A stretch of DNA of 64,000 nt from the NCBI RefSeq assembly GCF_008123965.1, contig NZ_VSTH01000023.1:1-64000 (forward strand). Direction: 5' to 3'. Shown here in pieces: positions 1 through 11,472 of this stretch (its first letter is position 1; each line of letters opens with the position of its first letter). Under the pieces are notes generated by a model. The model was not told the origin of the DNA, did not search any database, and saw nothing but the letters and a program-made list of their open reading frames with translations. The DNA is from Bradyrhizobium hipponense. GTDB taxonomy: Bacteria > Pseudomonadota > Alphaproteobacteria > Rhizobiales > Xanthobacteraceae. A program made the position numbers and the translations under genes.

Positions 1-61
1 AGCGGGAGAGGGGGCGCACCTGCGCCCGTGGAACCAATCAAGACTAATTCTGCCAGGGTCA

Positions 62-1861
62 TTATTGCGACCGCTGCACCGCCGGCTTCTCGCTCTCCTG
101 CCTTGCCGTCGACAGGTTATGCGCGGTGTTGATCAGCGCGATATGCGTCAGCGCCTGGGGAAAATTTCCGGTCTGGCGGCGCGCAACTGAGTCGTACTCC
201 TCGGCCAATAACCCGACATCATTCGCGAGCCCGGCCACGCGGTCGAACAGCGCCTGCGCCTTGTCGAGATCGCCTGACAGCACATAGGCATCGGCCAGCC
301 ACAGGCTACACGCCAGGAACGCGCCCTCGATCGGCTGCTGCTCCTCGGAGGCCTCGCGCGGATCGTGCCGCAGCACGAAGCCGTCGCGCATGAGGCATTT
401 TTCGACGGCCGCGATGGTGCCGCGGATGCGCGGATCAGACGTCGGCAAAAAGCCGACCGCAGGCAGCAGCAGTACGCTGGCGTCGAGCAATTTCGAGCCA
501 TAGGACTCGACGAACGCATTCTGACTTGCGTCAAAACCTCTGTTGCAGACATCGCGGTGGATGGCATCGCGCAGGGTGCGCCAGTGAAGCAGCGGCGCCT
601 TGAAGCCGAAGGTCTCGGCGCTCTTGATGCCGCGGTCGAAGGCCACCCAGGTCATCACCTTGGAGAAGACGTAGTGTTTCGGCTGGCCGCGCCGCTCCCA
701 GATGCCGTGGTCGGGCTCGTCCCAGAACTCGGCGAGATGATTGAGCACGGCGCATTCCAGCGCCCAGGTCTCATCGTCGAGCTTGAGCTTGGCCATTCGC
801 GACTGGTGGAACGCATCGATCAGCTCGCCGTAGACGTCGAGCTGGAGCTGCGCATGGGCGGCATTGCCGACGCGCACCGGCCGTGCACCCTCATAGCCCT
901 CGAGCCAGCCCGCCTCCCATTCCAGCAGCCGCCGCTGGCCCCAGATGCCGTACATGATCTGCATGTTCGACGGCGAGCCGGCGGCTGCGCGCAGCAGCCA
1001 ACTGTGCCAGGCCGAGGCTTCCTCGGTATGGCCCGAGTTGATCAGTGCCAGCAGCGTGAAGGTGGCATCGCGCAGCCAGCAGAAGCGGTAGTCCCAGTTC
1101 CGCATCCCGCCGAGCTTTTCCGGCAGTGAGGTCGTCGGTGCGGCAACGATGCCGCCGGTCGGGGCGAAGGTCAGCGCCTTCAACGTGATCAGCGAGCGCA
1201 TGACAAGGTCGCGATACGCCCCGTCATGCGTGGAGCGGCACCAGTCCTTCCAAAATCTTTCGGTCTCCTGAAGCGCGACCTCCGGGTCGATCGGCTCGGG
1301 CGGAGCCAGATGCGAGGGGCCATAGCTCAGCACGAACGGCACGGTCTCTCCGGCCTTCACCTCGAATTCAGCAACCGTCGTCAGATCCTCGCCGTGGGTT
1401 TGGGCCGGCGTATGCAGCACCGTCATATCCTGGCCGGCGATCGCCAGCAGCGATCCGTCCTCGGAGCGGCGCACCCAGGGAATGCTGACGCCGAAGCCGA
1501 ATCGGATCACGAGTTCCATGCGTAGTTTCACCGAACCGCTCACGCCGCGGACCAGCCGCACGATGTCGGACGCCTTGCCGCGCGGCGGCATGAAATCGAT
1601 CAGCGCAACGGTGCCGCCCTTCGTCTCAAAACGCGTCTCGAGGATGAGCGTGTTGCCGAGATAGCGGCGCGACGTACCGATGACGTCCGCGGTGGGCGCG
1701 ATCAGCCAGCGGCCATTCTTGCGCGTGCCGAGGATTGCGGCGAAGCAGGCATCGGAATCGAAGGCCGGCCAGCAGAGCCAGTCGATCGAGCCGTTGCGCC
1801 CGACCAGCGCTGCGGTCTCGCAATCGCCAATCAGTGCGTAGTCCTCGATCTTCTGAGACAA
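62..1861 (-). CDS. GH15 family glycoside hydrolase (glucoamylase/trehalase type)
   Basis: A 599-residue protein of glycoside hydrolase family 15, which releases glucose from alpha-glucans or trehalose by inversion. An N-terminal beta-sandwich region (about residues 1-200) precedes the (alpha/alpha)6 catalytic barrel. The barrel shows the WLRDATFTL motif (262-270), a candidate general acid E389 in IWERRG and a candidate general base E512 in IEGAFLACSLWLADAY. There is no signal peptide, so it should act in the cytoplasm. It lies 30 bases downstream of malQ on the same strand, probably as the second gene of a two-gene operon. Family members of this layout include trehalases as well as glucoamylases, so the substrate is open. 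Confidence 0.88.
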   Translation of the reverse strand: MSQKIEDYALIGDCETAALVGRNGSIDWLCWPAFDSDACFAAILGTRKNGRWLIAPTADVIGTSRRYLGNTLILETRFETKGGTVALIDFMPPRGKASDIVRLVRGVSGSVKLRMELVIRFGFGVSIPWVRRSEDGSLLAIAGQDMTVLHTPAQTHGEDLTTVAEFEVKAGETVPFVLSYGPSHLAPPEPIDPEVALQETERFWKDWCRSTHDGAYRDLVMRSLITLKALTFAPTGGIVAAPTTSLPEKLGGMRNWDYRFCWLRDATFTLLALINSGHTEEASAWHSWLLRAAAGSPSNMQIMYGIWGQRRLLEWEAGWLEGYEGARPVRVGNAAHAQLQLDVYGELIDAFHQSRMAKLKLDDETWALECAVLNHLAEFWDEPDHGIWERRGQPKHYVFSKVMTWVAFDRGIKSAETFGFKAPLLHWRTLRDAIHRDVCNRGFDASQNAFVESYGSKLLDASVLLLPAVGFLPTSDPRIRGTIAAVEKCLMRDGFVLRHDPREASEEQQPIEGAFLACSLWLADAYVLSGDLDKAQALFDRVAGLANDVGLLAEEYDSVARRQTGNFPQALTHIALINTAHNLSTARQESEKPAVQRSQ

Positions 1862-1891
1862 TGTCCTGCGAGCCTGAAAATACCCGGCGCT

Positions 1892-3871
1892 TCAACTCCC
1901 GACGCCGAGTGAACGTTCCCGTGTCGCGGCCTTCAAGGCCACGAGATCGACCTTGGAGGCGATCTTGTCGAGCGTGACCGGCAGACGCTGACGCCAGTTC
2001 GGATGCTCGTCGATCGTACCGGGAATGTTGGGCTGGTCGATCACGCCAAGCAGATCCTCCAGCGACACCGCCAGCAGCCGCGACGGCGTGCGCGACAGGA
2101 AGGCGAGCACCGAATAGAGGTCGTTGGCGTTGATGCCGTTCTGATGCAGGATCTCGTCGAGCCTGCCGAGCGCATCCCAGCGCGCCTGGTCGTCTTCGCC
2201 GGGATCGAGCCCGAGCGAACGCTTCATCTCGAGATCGCTGAAGGAGCGCCAACCGGCGTAGGTGCACAGATCATGCGTGTTTAGCGTCACCAGCGCATTG
2301 GGGCGGTAATGATCGATGTTGCGGAAATGGCCGGCGTCGTCGCGCTCGAACATCATGACGAGGTAGGACCAGATGCCGAAATCCTGCATGGTCTCGCGGA
2401 ACCCTTCGGGCACCGTGCCAAGGTCCTCGCCGATCACAATGCATTCGTGAGCCACGCTCTCGCGCACCACAGCGGCAAGCAGCGCCTCGAACGGCATCTG
2501 CACATAGGCGCCGTTGTCGGGCTTGAAGCCGCGCGGCACGAGATACAGCCGCTTCAAGCCCAGCACGTGATCGAGGCGGATGGCGCCGGAATGCCGCATC
2601 GAGGCCGCCAGCATGTCGGCGAACGGCACGAAGGATTGGGCCTCTAATCCGCCTGCGTTGAAGCCGGCAAGGCCCCAGTCCTGGCCGATAGTGTTGAGCA
2701 CGTCGGGCGGCGCGCCGACGGCGAGATGGCGGGAAATCGCCATCTGCTCGTTCCAGGCATCGAAGCCGTTGGATTGCACGCCGACGGCGACGTCGAGATA
2801 GAGCCCGACCCGCATGCCGAGCTGGCCGGCGAGCTCCTTGGCGGCATGCAGCTGGCTATCTGCCGTCCATTGCACGAATTCGACGAACTCGACCTCGCGC
2901 CTGTCGGGACCGCTGCGCAGCTCGGCGCATTTCGCATCGGTCGGCTGCTGCCATTCCACCGGCCATTCCCACCACGGCCCGGTGAAGCGATGGCGCAGCA
3001 CCTCGAAGCAGGCAAAGCGGGACAAGAGCGGCGCGCGCGCGGCGCGGAAGGCGTCGAACTGATTGCGGCGGGCCGCCCTCGCGCTCGTCACGAAGCTGTT
3101 GAAGGCAGCGCGCAGGGCCAGCCATTTCAGCGCGGCCATATCCGCATAGGGCACACGATCGCCTTCACGGAGCCGCGCGGCGGTCGCGGCGGCGTCAGGG
3201 ACGAGATCGGCGGAAAATTCCGGGATCGCCTCGACGTCGATGTAGAGTGGATTGAGAAAGAGCCGGCTGTTCGGCGAATAGGGACTGCAATCGGCGGGCT
3301 GGTCGTCGAACAACACGTGCAGCGGGTTGAGCCCCACACCATCGGCTCCGAGCTGCTTGGCGAGGTGGACGAGATTCGCAAGGTCGGTGAAATCGCCGAT
3401 GCCCCAATTGCGATCCGAACGGACACTATAGAGCTGCACCGCGAGCAGCCAGCCGCGGTCGAAATCGCCGCCGAAAGCCCGCTCGGGCGCCACAATCATC
3501 GGCACCTCCTCGGTCACGCCCGCGGAATCGGTCAGGGTCAACCGGTGGTAACCGAGCGGCAGACCGGTCGGCCAGGCGATCACAGGCTCGCGCGTCTCAC
3601 CTTGCGCGATCACATTGGCGCTGCCAAGGATCAGGGCGCTGGCGGTGATTTTCCATTGCAGCGGCGCGGCACCGGTGGTCACCAGCTCGGTGCGCGGATG
3701 GCCCAGGGCGCGAACGACCACGGGCCCGCTGACGAACCGATAGACCCGCTTCTCCGGCAGGGCGTCGAGGATGGATTTGAGGGCGACGGGATCGGTGACC
3801 CGCAGCTTTCCGAGGGCATCGACGAATTCGGACTGAACGCCCTTGATCTGGGCTTGAGCTAAAAGATCCAT
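1892..3871 (-). CDS. malQ: 4-alpha-glucanotransferase MalQ
   Basis: A GH77 disproportionating enzyme of 659 residues that transfers maltodextrin segments between alpha-1,4-glucans in the cytoplasm. After an N-terminal extension of about 140 residues, the catalytic barrel shows the nucleophile D434 in IRLDHVLGLKR, the acid/base E482 in IGEDLGTVPEG and the stabilising D534 in NTHDLCTYAGW. The start ATG at 3871 faces the glucan/trehalose operon across a 206-base divergent region. Together with the debranching enzyme GlgX it would recycle short oligosaccharides into chains long enough for TreY. It is the first gene of a likely malQ-GH15 operon. Confidence 0.95.
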   Translation of the reverse strand: MDLLAQAQIKGVQSEFVDALGKLRVTDPVALKSILDALPEKRVYRFVSGPVVVRALGHPRTELVTTGAAPLQWKITASALILGSANVIAQGETREPVIAWPTGLPLGYHRLTLTDSAGVTEEVPMIVAPERAFGGDFDRGWLLAVQLYSVRSDRNWGIGDFTDLANLVHLAKQLGADGVGLNPLHVLFDDQPADCSPYSPNSRLFLNPLYIDVEAIPEFSADLVPDAAATAARLREGDRVPYADMAALKWLALRAAFNSFVTSARAARRNQFDAFRAARAPLLSRFACFEVLRHRFTGPWWEWPVEWQQPTDAKCAELRSGPDRREVEFVEFVQWTADSQLHAAKELAGQLGMRVGLYLDVAVGVQSNGFDAWNEQMAISRHLAVGAPPDVLNTIGQDWGLAGFNAGGLEAQSFVPFADMLAASMRHSGAIRLDHVLGLKRLYLVPRGFKPDNGAYVQMPFEALLAAVVRESVAHECIVIGEDLGTVPEGFRETMQDFGIWSYLVMMFERDDAGHFRNIDHYRPNALVTLNTHDLCTYAGWRSFSDLEMKRSLGLDPGEDDQARWDALGRLDEILHQNGINANDLYSVLAFLSRTPSRLLAVSLEDLLGVIDQPNIPGTIDEHPNWRQRLPVTLDKIASKVDLVALKAATRERSLGVGS

Positions 3872-3949
3872 TCGGCACGCAGCTTGCAGGCCACTCTTTG
3901 GCCGGGGGCATCGATTTTGATGAGGTCGCAGAGGACGTTAGCCAAGGTT

Positions 3950-3985
3950 AACTCGCAAACCGCGCCTGCCGTTCCCAGGGGGAAC
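3950..3985. promoter_or_regulatory. Candidate divergent EcfG-like promoter elements between malQ and the glgE-like operon
   Basis: An inverted repeat gttcccagggggaac (3971-3985) supplies one GGAAC box on each strand. Leftwards, GGAAC (3971-3975) is followed after 17 bases by AGTT (3950-3953), fitting the EcfG-type form GGAAC-N17-xGTT. Rightwards, GGAAC (3981-3985) is followed after 17 bases by CTTT, a poorer match. Trehalose genes are commonly part of the alphaproteobacterial general stress response, which makes the match plausible. It is an inference from pattern only. Confidence 0.35.
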
Positions 3986-4077
3986 TAATGACACACAAGC
4001 GGCTTTCTATATAGGGTATCAAGTGCAGGTTCCCGACAAGGGAAACGGGCGTCTGCTTTCTTGTCAATGGCATCACC

Positions 4078-6024
4078 GTGAACAAGACAATTCAAACTGT
4101 CGAGAGTGCCGCAGCCGGCGGTGCTTTCCTCATCGAAGACATCTATCCGTCGATCGATGGCGGCCGCTTCGCCGTGAAACGGATCGCGGGCGAGCGGATC
4201 GAGGTCTGGGCCGACATCTATCGCGACGGCAATGACGTGGTCGGCGCCGTGCTAGTCTGGCGCGGCGAACAGGACCGGGAATGGCGGAGCGAGCCGATGG
4301 TCCATCACGACAATGACCGATGGTCCGGCACGTTCACCCCGGTCGAACCCGGTCAATATGTTTATGCCATCGAAGCCTGGACCGACGAATTCGCAACCTG
4401 GCGTCATGCCCTCGCGCGAAAGCAGCTCTCCGGCGTGGATATCACACTCGACGCGATCGAAGGTGCCGGCCTCCTGACCAAGGCGCATGGCGCCCGGCAG
4501 GACGCTGCGGCAGTCATCGTCAGACAGTGCGAGGACTATCTTCAGACCGGCGAAGTCATGCCGCTGCTCGCAGCCGAGCTTGGCGAGGCCATGGCGGAGA
4601 GCCAGTCGCGGCCCGACCTGACCCGCTCGCCGCCTTTGCCCCTGATCGTCGACCGCGACAAGGCGCGCTTCAGCGCCTGGTATCAGATGATGCCACGCAG
4701 CCAGAGCCAGCTACCGGGCCAGCACGGCACGCTGAGAGACTGCATCGCGCGCGTGCCCGACATCGCCGCGATGGGTTTCGACGTGCTCTACTTCACGCCG
4801 ATCCACCCGATCGGCCGCACCCGCCGCAAGGGCCGCAACAATTCACAGGTGGCGGCCGAAGGCGATCCCGGCTCGCCTTATGCGATCGGTGCCGCCGAGG
4901 GCGGGCACGATGCGCTGCATCCCGAGCTCGGCACGATCGAGGATTTCCGCGCGCTGGTCGCGACCTGTCTCGAATACGACCTTGAGCTCGCGCTCGACTT
5001 CGCCGTGCAATGCTCGCCTGACCATCCTTGGCTGACGCAGCATCCGGAATGGTTCAAGTGGCGGCCGGACCGCTCGGTGCGGACGGCTGACGGGCCCTAT
5101 CCGGATATCGTCATCCCCGATTTCACATCCGTCGACAGGATCGGGCTGTGGAACGCGTTCCGCGACGCCATGCTGTTCTGGATCGACCATGGCGTGACCA
5201 TCTTCGCTATCGACAATCACGACACCGCGCCGTTCCAGTTCTGGGAATGGCTGATCCGCGACATCCGCCGCCGGCATCCCCAGGTGATCCTGTTCTCCAA
5301 GACGTACGCGCGACCGAAATTGATGAACGGTCTGGCAAAGCTCGGCTTTACGCAATCCTTCAGCTATTTCCCCTGGCGCACCGAGAAATGGGAACTCGAG
5401 CAGTATCTCGGCGAACTCACGCGCTATCCCGAGCGGGACTACTATCGGCCGAACCTGTTCGTCAACACACCCGACCTCCTGCCCTATCACCTCCAGAGCG
5501 GCGAGGCCTGGATGTTCAAGTCGCGCGTTGCGCTGGCCGCGACGCTGTCGGGCAATTACGGAATCTACAGCGGCTTCGAACTGCTCGAGCATGAAGCCAT
5601 CCCCGGCCGCGAAGAGTATCTCGATTCCGAGAAGTATCAGATCCGGCAGCGCGACTGGGACAAGGCGGGCAATATCAAGAGCTACATCACCGAGTTGAAC
5701 CGAATCCGCAACGAGAACGCGGCGCTCCGGCAGACCGCCAATCTGCGCTTTCTCGGCATCGAGGATGGCGAGACGATCGGCTTCGTGAAGCAGGCAACCG
5801 ATCCGGCGAACACCGTCGTCGCCGCCATCGCGCTCACGGGCCATGCGCGCGAATTCTGGTTGCCGCTCGGCGACCTCACCGTCGACGTCGGCGGCGAGCG
5901 TCGCCACGTCACCGCACTCGAAAATCTCCTCACCGGCGAACAGTCCCGCATCGAATGGGGCGGCATCAGGTTGCGTATCGATCCCGACCGCGATCCTGCG
6001 CTCTTGTTCCGCTGCCTGGCGTAA
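4078..6024 (+). CDS. GlgE-like maltosyltransferase homologue with a degenerate active site
   Basis: A 648-residue homologue of alpha-1,4-glucan:maltose-1-phosphate maltosyltransferase (GlgE, GH13_3). It has the N-terminal maltosyltransferase domain, the [13 protein letters not shown] and [13 protein letters not shown] segments and the C-terminal [11 protein letters not shown] segment. The aspartate aligned with the nucleophile is present (D379 in AIDNHDTAP), and so is the third acidic residue (D466 in NTPDLLP). The catalytic Glu of the usual LAEAFTRP motif is replaced by Lys408 (FSKTYARP), the Arg of FRVDNPHTKP is Ala377, and the usual PPKKYQDIYP phosphate-binding stretch is missing. It may be a pseudoenzyme or have another reaction. 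The start is GTG at 4078. It opens the operon, 11 bases before treS. Confidence 0.8.
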   Translation: MNKTIQTVESAAAGGAFLIEDIYPSIDGGRFAVKRIAGERIEVWADIYRDGNDVVGAVLVWRGEQDREWRSEPMVHHDNDRWSGTFTPVEPGQYVYAIEAWTDEFATWRHALARKQLSGVDITLDAIEGAGLLTKAHGARQDAAAVIVRQCEDYLQTGEVMPLLAAELGEAMAESQSRPDLTRSPPLPLIVDRDKARFSAWYQMMPRSQSQLPGQHGTLRDCIARVPDIAAMGFDVLYFTPIHPIGRTRRKGRNNSQVAAEGDPGSPYAIGAAEGGHDALHPELGTIEDFRALVATCLEYDLELALDFAVQCSPDHPWLTQHPEWFKWRPDRSVRTADGPYPDIVIPDFTSVDRIGLWNAFRDAMLFWIDHGVTIFAIDNHDTAPFQFWEWLIRDIRRRHPQVILFSKTYARPKLMNGLAKLGFTQSFSYFPWRTEKWELEQYLGELTRYPERDYYRPNLFVNTPDLLPYHLQSGEAWMFKSRVALAATLSGNYGIYSGFELLEHEAIPGREEYLDSEKYQIRQRDWDKAGNIKSYITELNRIRNENAALRQTANLRFLGIEDGETIGFVKQATDPANTVVAAIALTGHAREFWLPLGDLTVDVGGERRHVTALENLLTGEQSRIEWGGIRLRIDPDRDPALLFRCLA

Positions 6025-6035
6025 GGGCGCACGCC

Positions 6036-9000
6036 ATGAATGTTTTGTCTTCCGTCGACACCAAGAAGGCTGACGCTGCGGAGATCGTGGATGAGCTCTG
6101 GTACAAGGACGCCATCATCTACCAGCTTCACGTCAAGGCTTTCGCCGACAGCAACAATGACGGCATCGGCGATTTCGCCGGGCTGACCGAGAAGCTGGCC
6201 TATCTCCAGGATCTCGGCGTCACCGCGCTGTGGCTGTTGCCGTTCTACCCCTCACCCGGCCGCGACGACGGCTACGACATCGCCGATTACGGCGCTGTCA
6301 ATTCCGATTTCGGGACGATGAAGGATTTCAAGCGTTTCATCCAGGAAGCGCAACGGCGGGGTTTGCGGGTGATCACCGAGCTCGTCGTCAACCACACCTC
6401 GGACCAGCACAATTGGTTCAAGCGCGCACGGCGCAGCCCGGCAGGATCGAGCGCCCGCAACTGGTATGTCTGGAGCGACACCGACCAGAAATACCAGGGC
6501 ACGCGCATCATCTTTACCGACACCGAGAAATCGAACTGGACCTGGGATACCGAGGCGGGCGCGTTCTATTGGCATCGATTCTTCTCGCACCAGCCGGATC
6601 TCAATTTCGACAATCCGCGCGTGGTCAGCGCCCTCATCCAGGTGATGAAGCGCTGGCTCGATGCCGGCGTCGACGGCTTCCGCCTCGACGCGATCCCCTA
6701 CCTCTGCGAGCGCGAGGGGACGTCGAACGAGAACCTCCCCGAGACGCATGCGATCATCAAGCGCCTGCGCCAGGAGCTGGATGCCTACTCCAAAGGCAAG
6801 CTGCTGCTGGCTGAAGCCAATCAATGGCCCGAGGACGTGCAGGAATATTTCGGCCGCGGCGACGAGTGCCACATGGCCTATCACTTCCCGCTGATGCCGC
6901 GCATCTACATGGCGATCGCGCAAGAGGACCGCTTTCCGATCACCGACATCCTGCGCCAGACCCCGGACATTCCCGCAAGCTGCCAATGGGCGCTGTTCCT
7001 GCGTAACCACGACGAGCTGACGCTGGAAATGGTCACAGACGTCGAACGCGACTATCTCTGGACCACATACGCCAACGACCCGCGGGCCCGCATCAATGTC
7101 GGCATCCGCCGGCGCCTTGCGCCGCTGATGGACAACGACCGCCGCAAGATCGAGCTGATGAACTCGCTGTTGCTGTCGTTCCCGGGCACGCCGATCATCT
7201 ATTACGGCGACGAGATCGGCATGGGCGACAACATCTATCTCGGCGACCGCAACGGCGTGCGCACGCCGATGCAGTGGAGCCCGGACCGCAATGGCGGCTT
7301 CTCCCGCGCCGATCCGGCCCGCCTCTATGCGCCGCCGATCATGGACCCGGTCTACGGCTACGAATCGGTGAACGTCGAGGCGCAATCGCGCAGCCTGTCC
7401 TCGCTGCTCAGCGCGACCAAGCGGCTGATCTCGGTACGCAAGTCGACGCTGGCCTTCGGCCGCGGCACCATGACCTTCATCCGCCCGTCCAATCGAGCCG
7501 TGCTCGCCTATGTCCGGCAGTATCGCGACGAGGTGATCCTCTGCGTCGCGAACCTCTCGCGCGCCGCGCAGGCGACCGAGCTCGACCTGTCGCCGTGGAA
7601 GGACCGCATTCCGCAAGAGATGCTCGGCCGCACCCGCTTCCCGGCGATCGGCGAGCTGCCCTACATGATCACGCTGGGTCCTTACGGCTTCTACTGGTTC
7701 CAGCTGCTGGAGCGCGACAAGTCCGAGCCGGTGATCCCGCGGGCGGTGCCGGAATTCGAGACGCTGGTGGTGCCGCTCAACTCGACCTGGGTCTCGCTGG
7801 CGCGCGAACGCGGCGTGTTCGAGCGCGACGTGCTGCCGGGATTTTTGTCGCGGACGCGGTGGTATCCCGAGCACAATCCGCGGCAGATCCGGCCCACGCT
7901 GACGTCGGCGATTCCGTTCTGCGACATCGGCGACAACCGGCCTTGGATCGCGTTCTTCGAAGCGGCACAATATGGCGTTGCGACGCGCTACGTGCTGCCG
8001 ATGCAGATCGAATGGGTGCGCTTCGACCGCGAACGCTTCAATCCGAAAGCGCTCGCCGCCGTGCGCCAGGGCGCGCGCGAGGGCACGCTGCTCGATGTCG
8101 CGACCGACCAGATCTTCATCGGCCTGTTCCTGCGCAACCTGTCGCAGCACCTAGTCGTGGAGGAGAACAATCTGCGGCTGGAGTTCAAGCCGACCAGCCT
8201 GTTCTCCGAATACACCGTCAAGGAACCCGAGCGTATTCGCGCGATTGAACAGTCGAACAGCACCGCCCTGGTCGACAACCAATACGTTGCCAAGATCTAT
8301 CGCCGGCTCGAAAGCGGCATCAATCCCGAGATCGAGATGGGCCGCTATCTGACCGAGGTTGCGCGCTTCACCAACACGCCGGCGCTGCTCGGCACGGCCG
8401 AATTGGTCGAAGGCGACGAGCGCAGCACGATCGGAGTCCTGCATGCCTATGTCGAGAACCAGGGCGACGGCTGGGCCGTGACCGCGGGCTTTCTCGACCG
8501 CTACGTGGATGAGCTGCGCCTGCTGCCGGCGGGCGAGACGTCGCCCGCAACCCCGGACCAGGCGCCCTATCTGCATCATCTGGCGCAGACCGGCCGACGG
8601 CTCGCCGAGTTGCACATCGCGCTCGCCGCCGCAAACACCGGCGATCTCGCCGCCGAGCCAATCAGCCCGGCACACGTCGAGCACTGGACGTCGGACCTCA
8701 AGACACGCGCCGAGCACGTTTTCGAGCGGCTGATCGAAAGCCGCGAGGGCTTGCGAGAAGCCGACCGGCCGCTGGTCGATCAGCTCGCCACGGCGCGCGC
8801 GGGTCTGTCCGACCGGCTAAATGCGCTATTGCCACCCGACATCGGCGGGTTGAACATCCGTCATCATGGCGACTTCCGCCTTGGGCAAACTTTGATCGTG
8901 AAGGACGATATCTTCATCATCGATTTCGACGGCGATCCGCGTCTGCCCCTGGCCGAGAAGCGGCGCAAGGCGCCGGCCGCGCGCGACGTCGCCGGCCTGA

Positions 9001-9329
9001 TCCGCTCGATCGATCTGTCGGCCGCCGCGGCGCTCAACCGTGCGTTCTCGGGCCCCTCGGACGAGCAGGAGCGGATTGCGGCTGCGCTCAGTGAGTGGCG
9101 CGAGCGCGCCACCTCGACGTTCCTGTCCGTGTACCGCGAGGCCATGACCGATCGGCGGCTGTGGCCGGAAGACCCGCATTCCGCGGAAGGCCTGTTAAGG
9201 TTTTTCCTGCTTGATCAAGCGTTCGACGAAGTAGAATACGAGCTGTCCCACCGGCCGGAAGGGCTCCATGCGCCGCTGAGCGGACTGCTTCGCATTCTGT
9301 CCGATACCGAGAGCGAAGCCCATGCCTAA
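6036..9329 (+). CDS. treS: Trehalose synthase / maltokinase fusion protein
   Basis: A two-domain enzyme of 1097 residues. The N-terminal GH13_16 trehalose synthase half interconverts trehalose and maltose; its catalytic residues are D218 (FRLDAIPYL), E260 ([10 protein letters not shown]) and D326 ([11 protein letters not shown]). The C-terminal half (about residues 600-1097) is a maltokinase/Pep2-type domain that phosphorylates maltose to maltose-1-phosphate, recognised by [11 protein letters not shown] and [18 protein letters not shown]. The ATG at 6036, 11 bases after the upstream stop, gives the usual N-terminus [16 protein letters not shown]; an upstream in-frame extension overlaps the preceding gene and is unlikely. 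Fusion of the two steps channels trehalose towards maltose-1-phosphate. The stop overlaps the glgB start by 8 bases. Confidence 0.95.
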   Translation: MNVLSSVDTKKADAAEIVDELWYKDAIIYQLHVKAFADSNNDGIGDFAGLTEKLAYLQDLGVTALWLLPFYPSPGRDDGYDIADYGAVNSDFGTMKDFKRFIQEAQRRGLRVITELVVNHTSDQHNWFKRARRSPAGSSARNWYVWSDTDQKYQGTRIIFTDTEKSNWTWDTEAGAFYWHRFFSHQPDLNFDNPRVVSALIQVMKRWLDAGVDGFRLDAIPYLCEREGTSNENLPETHAIIKRLRQELDAYSKGKLLLAEANQWPEDVQEYFGRGDECHMAYHFPLMPRIYMAIAQEDRFPITDILRQTPDIPASCQWALFLRNHDELTLEMVTDVERDYLWTTYANDPRARINVGIRRRLAPLMDNDRRKIELMNSLLLSFPGTPIIYYGDEIGMGDNIYLGDRNGVRTPMQWSPDRNGGFSRADPARLYAPPIMDPVYGYESVNVEAQSRSLSSLLSATKRLISVRKSTLAFGRGTMTFIRPSNRAVLAYVRQYRDEVILCVANLSRAAQATELDLSPWKDRIPQEMLGRTRFPAIGELPYMITLGPYGFYWFQLLERDKSEPVIPRAVPEFETLVVPLNSTWVSLARERGVFERDVLPGFLSRTRWYPEHNPRQIRPTLTSAIPFCDIGDNRPWIAFFEAAQYGVATRYVLPMQIEWVRFDRERFNPKALAAVRQGAREGTLLDVATDQIFIGLFLRNLSQHLVVEENNLRLEFKPTSLFSEYTVKEPERIRAIEQSNSTALVDNQYVAKIYRRLESGINPEIEMGRYLTEVARFTNTPALLGTAELVEGDERSTIGVLHAYVENQGDGWAVTAGFLDRYVDELRLLPAGETSPATPDQAPYLHHLAQTGRRLAELHIALAAANTGDLAAEPISPAHVEHWTSDLKTRAEHVFERLIESREGLREADRPLVDQLATARAGLSDRLNALLPPDIGGLNIRHHGDFRLGQTLIVKDDIFIIDFDGDPRLPLAEKRRKAPAARDVAGLIRSIDLSAAAALNRAFSGPSDEQERIAAALSEWRERATSTFLSVYREAMTDRRLWPEDPHSAEGLLRFFLLDQAFDEVEYELSHRPEGLHAPLSGLLRILSDTESEAHA

Positions 9330-11469
9330 ACTGCCCGCCGAGGCCTATGCGATCATCGAGGGCCGCCATTCCGATCCCTTCCACTATCTCGGGCTGCACC
9401 CCGAGGGCGGCAAGAGCGTGGTGCGCGCGTTTCTCCCCGAGGCCTCCAACGTCGAGGCGGTCGGCGAGCATGGCGAGGTGGCAAGGCTTGACCGCGTCCA
9501 CGACGCCGGCCTCTTCATCGGCGCCCTGCCCAACGGTTCCAGGCATTACCAATTGCGCGCGAAGTTCGGCGACAATGTCGTCGAGTTCGAGGACGCCTAC
9601 CGCTTTCCGCCGATCCTGACCGACTTCGACCTCTATCTGCTCGGCGAAGGTACCCATCAGCGCCTCTACGACAAGCTCGGCGCGCATCCGATGACGCTCG
9701 AAGGCGTCGACGGCATCGGCTTTGTCGTGCTGGCGCCGAATGCGCGACGCGTCGCCGTGGTCGGCGATTTCAACTTCTGGGACGGACGGCGCCATCCGAT
9801 GCGGGTGCGCGGCTCCGGCTACTGGGAGTTGTTCATCCCGCACGCCAAGGCCGGCGACCACTACAAGTTCGAGATCGTCGGGCCGCACGGCCATTTGCTG
9901 CCGCTGAAATCCGACCCGATGGCGTTTGCGAGCGAGCTGCGTCCGAAGACGGCCTCCATCGTCTTTGACGAAGCGCATCTGCCGCGCCCCCGTCCGGCGC
10001 CGGACGGCATCAACGCACTATCGGCGCCGATGTCGATCTACGAGGTCCATCTCGGCTCGTGGCGGCGCAAGAACGGCGGCGAATGGCTCACCTACCGCGA
10101 GCTCGCCGAGCAGCTGCCGGCCTATGCCCGCGACATGGCTTTTACCCACCTTGAATTCCTGCCCGTAAGCGAGCATCCCTTCGACGGCTCGTGGGGCTAT
10201 CAGCCGACCGGCCTTTATGCGCCGACGAGCCGCTTCGGCACGCCGGAGGATTTTGCTGCGCTGGTCGATGCCTGCCACCGCGAAGGCGTCGGCGTGCTGC
10301 TCGACTGGGTGCCCGGTCACTTCCCCGACGATCCGCACGGGCTCGGCAGCTTCGACGGCACATCGCTCTACGAGCACGCCAACCCGCTGCAGGGCCGTCA
10401 CCTCGACTGGGGTACGTTGATCTACAATTACGGCCGCACCGAGGTGACGAACTTTCTGGTGTCGAACGCGCTGTTCTGGCTCGAGCGCTACGCGATCGAT
10501 GGCCTGCGCGTCGATGCGGTCGCCTCCATGCTGTATCTCGATTACAGCCGCCCGCCGGGCGCCTGGATTCCGAACCAGTATGGCGGGCGGGAAAACATCG
10601 AGGCGATCGCGTTCCTGCGACGCTTCAACACCGAGCTGTTCGCCCGATTCCCGCAAGCGACCACCGCTGCCGAAGAATCCACCGCATGGCCGCAGGTCTC
10701 CCGTCCGGTCGAATTCGGCGGGCTCGGCTTCGGCTACAAGTGGAACATGGGCTGGATGCACGACACGCTGAGCTACATCAGCAAGGATCCGATCCACCGC
10801 AAGCATCATCACGGCGAAATCCTGTTCGGTCTGCATTACGCGTTCTCGGAGAACTTCATCCTGCCGCTGTCGCATGACGAAGTCGTGCACGGCAAGCGCT
10901 CGATCCTAGGCCGGATGCCCGGCGACGAGTGGCAGCGCTTTGCGAACTTGCGCGCCTATTACAGCTTCATGTTCGGCCATCCCGGCAAGAAGCTGCTGTT
11001 CATGGGCGCGGAAATCGCGCAAAGCCGCGAATGGAATCACGACCAGTCGCTCGACTGGCACCTGCTCGAATACAAGTACCATTCTGGCGTCCAGGCGCTG
11101 ATCCGGGACCTCAACCGGCTTTATCGCGCAGTGCCGGCGCTGCACCAGATGGATTGCGACCACGCCGGCTTCGAATGGCTGATCACGGATGATGCCAACC
11201 GCAACGTGTTTGCCTGGCTGCGCAAGGGTTTTGACGAGAACGCGCGCTGCCTGGTGATCGTCAACTTCTCGCCCAACGTCTATCGCAACTACCGCGTTCG
11301 CGTGCCATTTGCCGGCAAGTGGAAAGAGGCGCTCAACTCCGATTCGGCCCATTATGGCGGAAGCAATGTCGGAAACATCGGCGAGGTTCATGCCGTCAAT
11401 GGCAAGGCGCCCGAGCTTCGCCTTACCATTCCGCCGCTGGCCGCGATCTTCCTCGTTCCGGAAAGCTGA
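9322..11469 (+). CDS. glgB: 1,4-alpha-glucan branching enzyme GlgB
   Basis: A 715-residue GH13 branching enzyme that introduces alpha-1,6 branches into linear alpha-glucan. It has an N-terminal CBM48 region ([17 protein letters not shown]), the catalytic D398 in [14 protein letters not shown], the AEESTAWP motif with the acid/base Glu, and D519 in [11 protein letters not shown]. The C-terminal all-beta domain ends in [14 protein letters not shown]. The start ATG lies inside the end of treS (8-base overlap), which suggests translational coupling. In GlgE-type pathways GlgB acts directly on the polymer made from maltose-1-phosphate, so its position after treS is expected. Confidence 0.97.
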   Translation: MPKLPAEAYAIIEGRHSDPFHYLGLHPEGGKSVVRAFLPEASNVEAVGEHGEVARLDRVHDAGLFIGALPNGSRHYQLRAKFGDNVVEFEDAYRFPPILTDFDLYLLGEGTHQRLYDKLGAHPMTLEGVDGIGFVVLAPNARRVAVVGDFNFWDGRRHPMRVRGSGYWELFIPHAKAGDHYKFEIVGPHGHLLPLKSDPMAFASELRPKTASIVFDEAHLPRPRPAPDGINALSAPMSIYEVHLGSWRRKNGGEWLTYRELAEQLPAYARDMAFTHLEFLPVSEHPFDGSWGYQPTGLYAPTSRFGTPEDFAALVDACHREGVGVLLDWVPGHFPDDPHGLGSFDGTSLYEHANPLQGRHLDWGTLIYNYGRTEVTNFLVSNALFWLERYAIDGLRVDAVASMLYLDYSRPPGAWIPNQYGGRENIEAIAFLRRFNTELFARFPQATTAAEESTAWPQVSRPVEFGGLGFGYKWNMGWMHDTLSYISKDPIHRKHHHGEILFGLHYAFSENFILPLSHDEVVHGKRSILGRMPGDEWQRFANLRAYYSFMFGHPGKKLLFMGAEIAQSREWNHDQSLDWHLLEYKYHSGVQALIRDLNRLYRAVPALHQMDCDHAGFEWLITDDANRNVFAWLRKGFDENARCLVIVNFSPNVYRNYRVRVPFAGKWKEALNSDSAHYGGSNVGNIGEVHAVNGKAPELRLTIPPLAAIFLVPES

Positions 11470-11472
11470 CCG

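Noticed and set aside
1..61. Small inverted repeat gggcgca/tgcgccc near position 12-27 as a terminator for the GH15 gene
   Set aside because: The stem is short with a 2-base loop and no T-tract follows in the transcribed direction.
6252..8150. A 632-codon frame on the - strand opposite treS
   Set aside because: Antisense shadow with low-complexity composition; treS is complete in the other direction.
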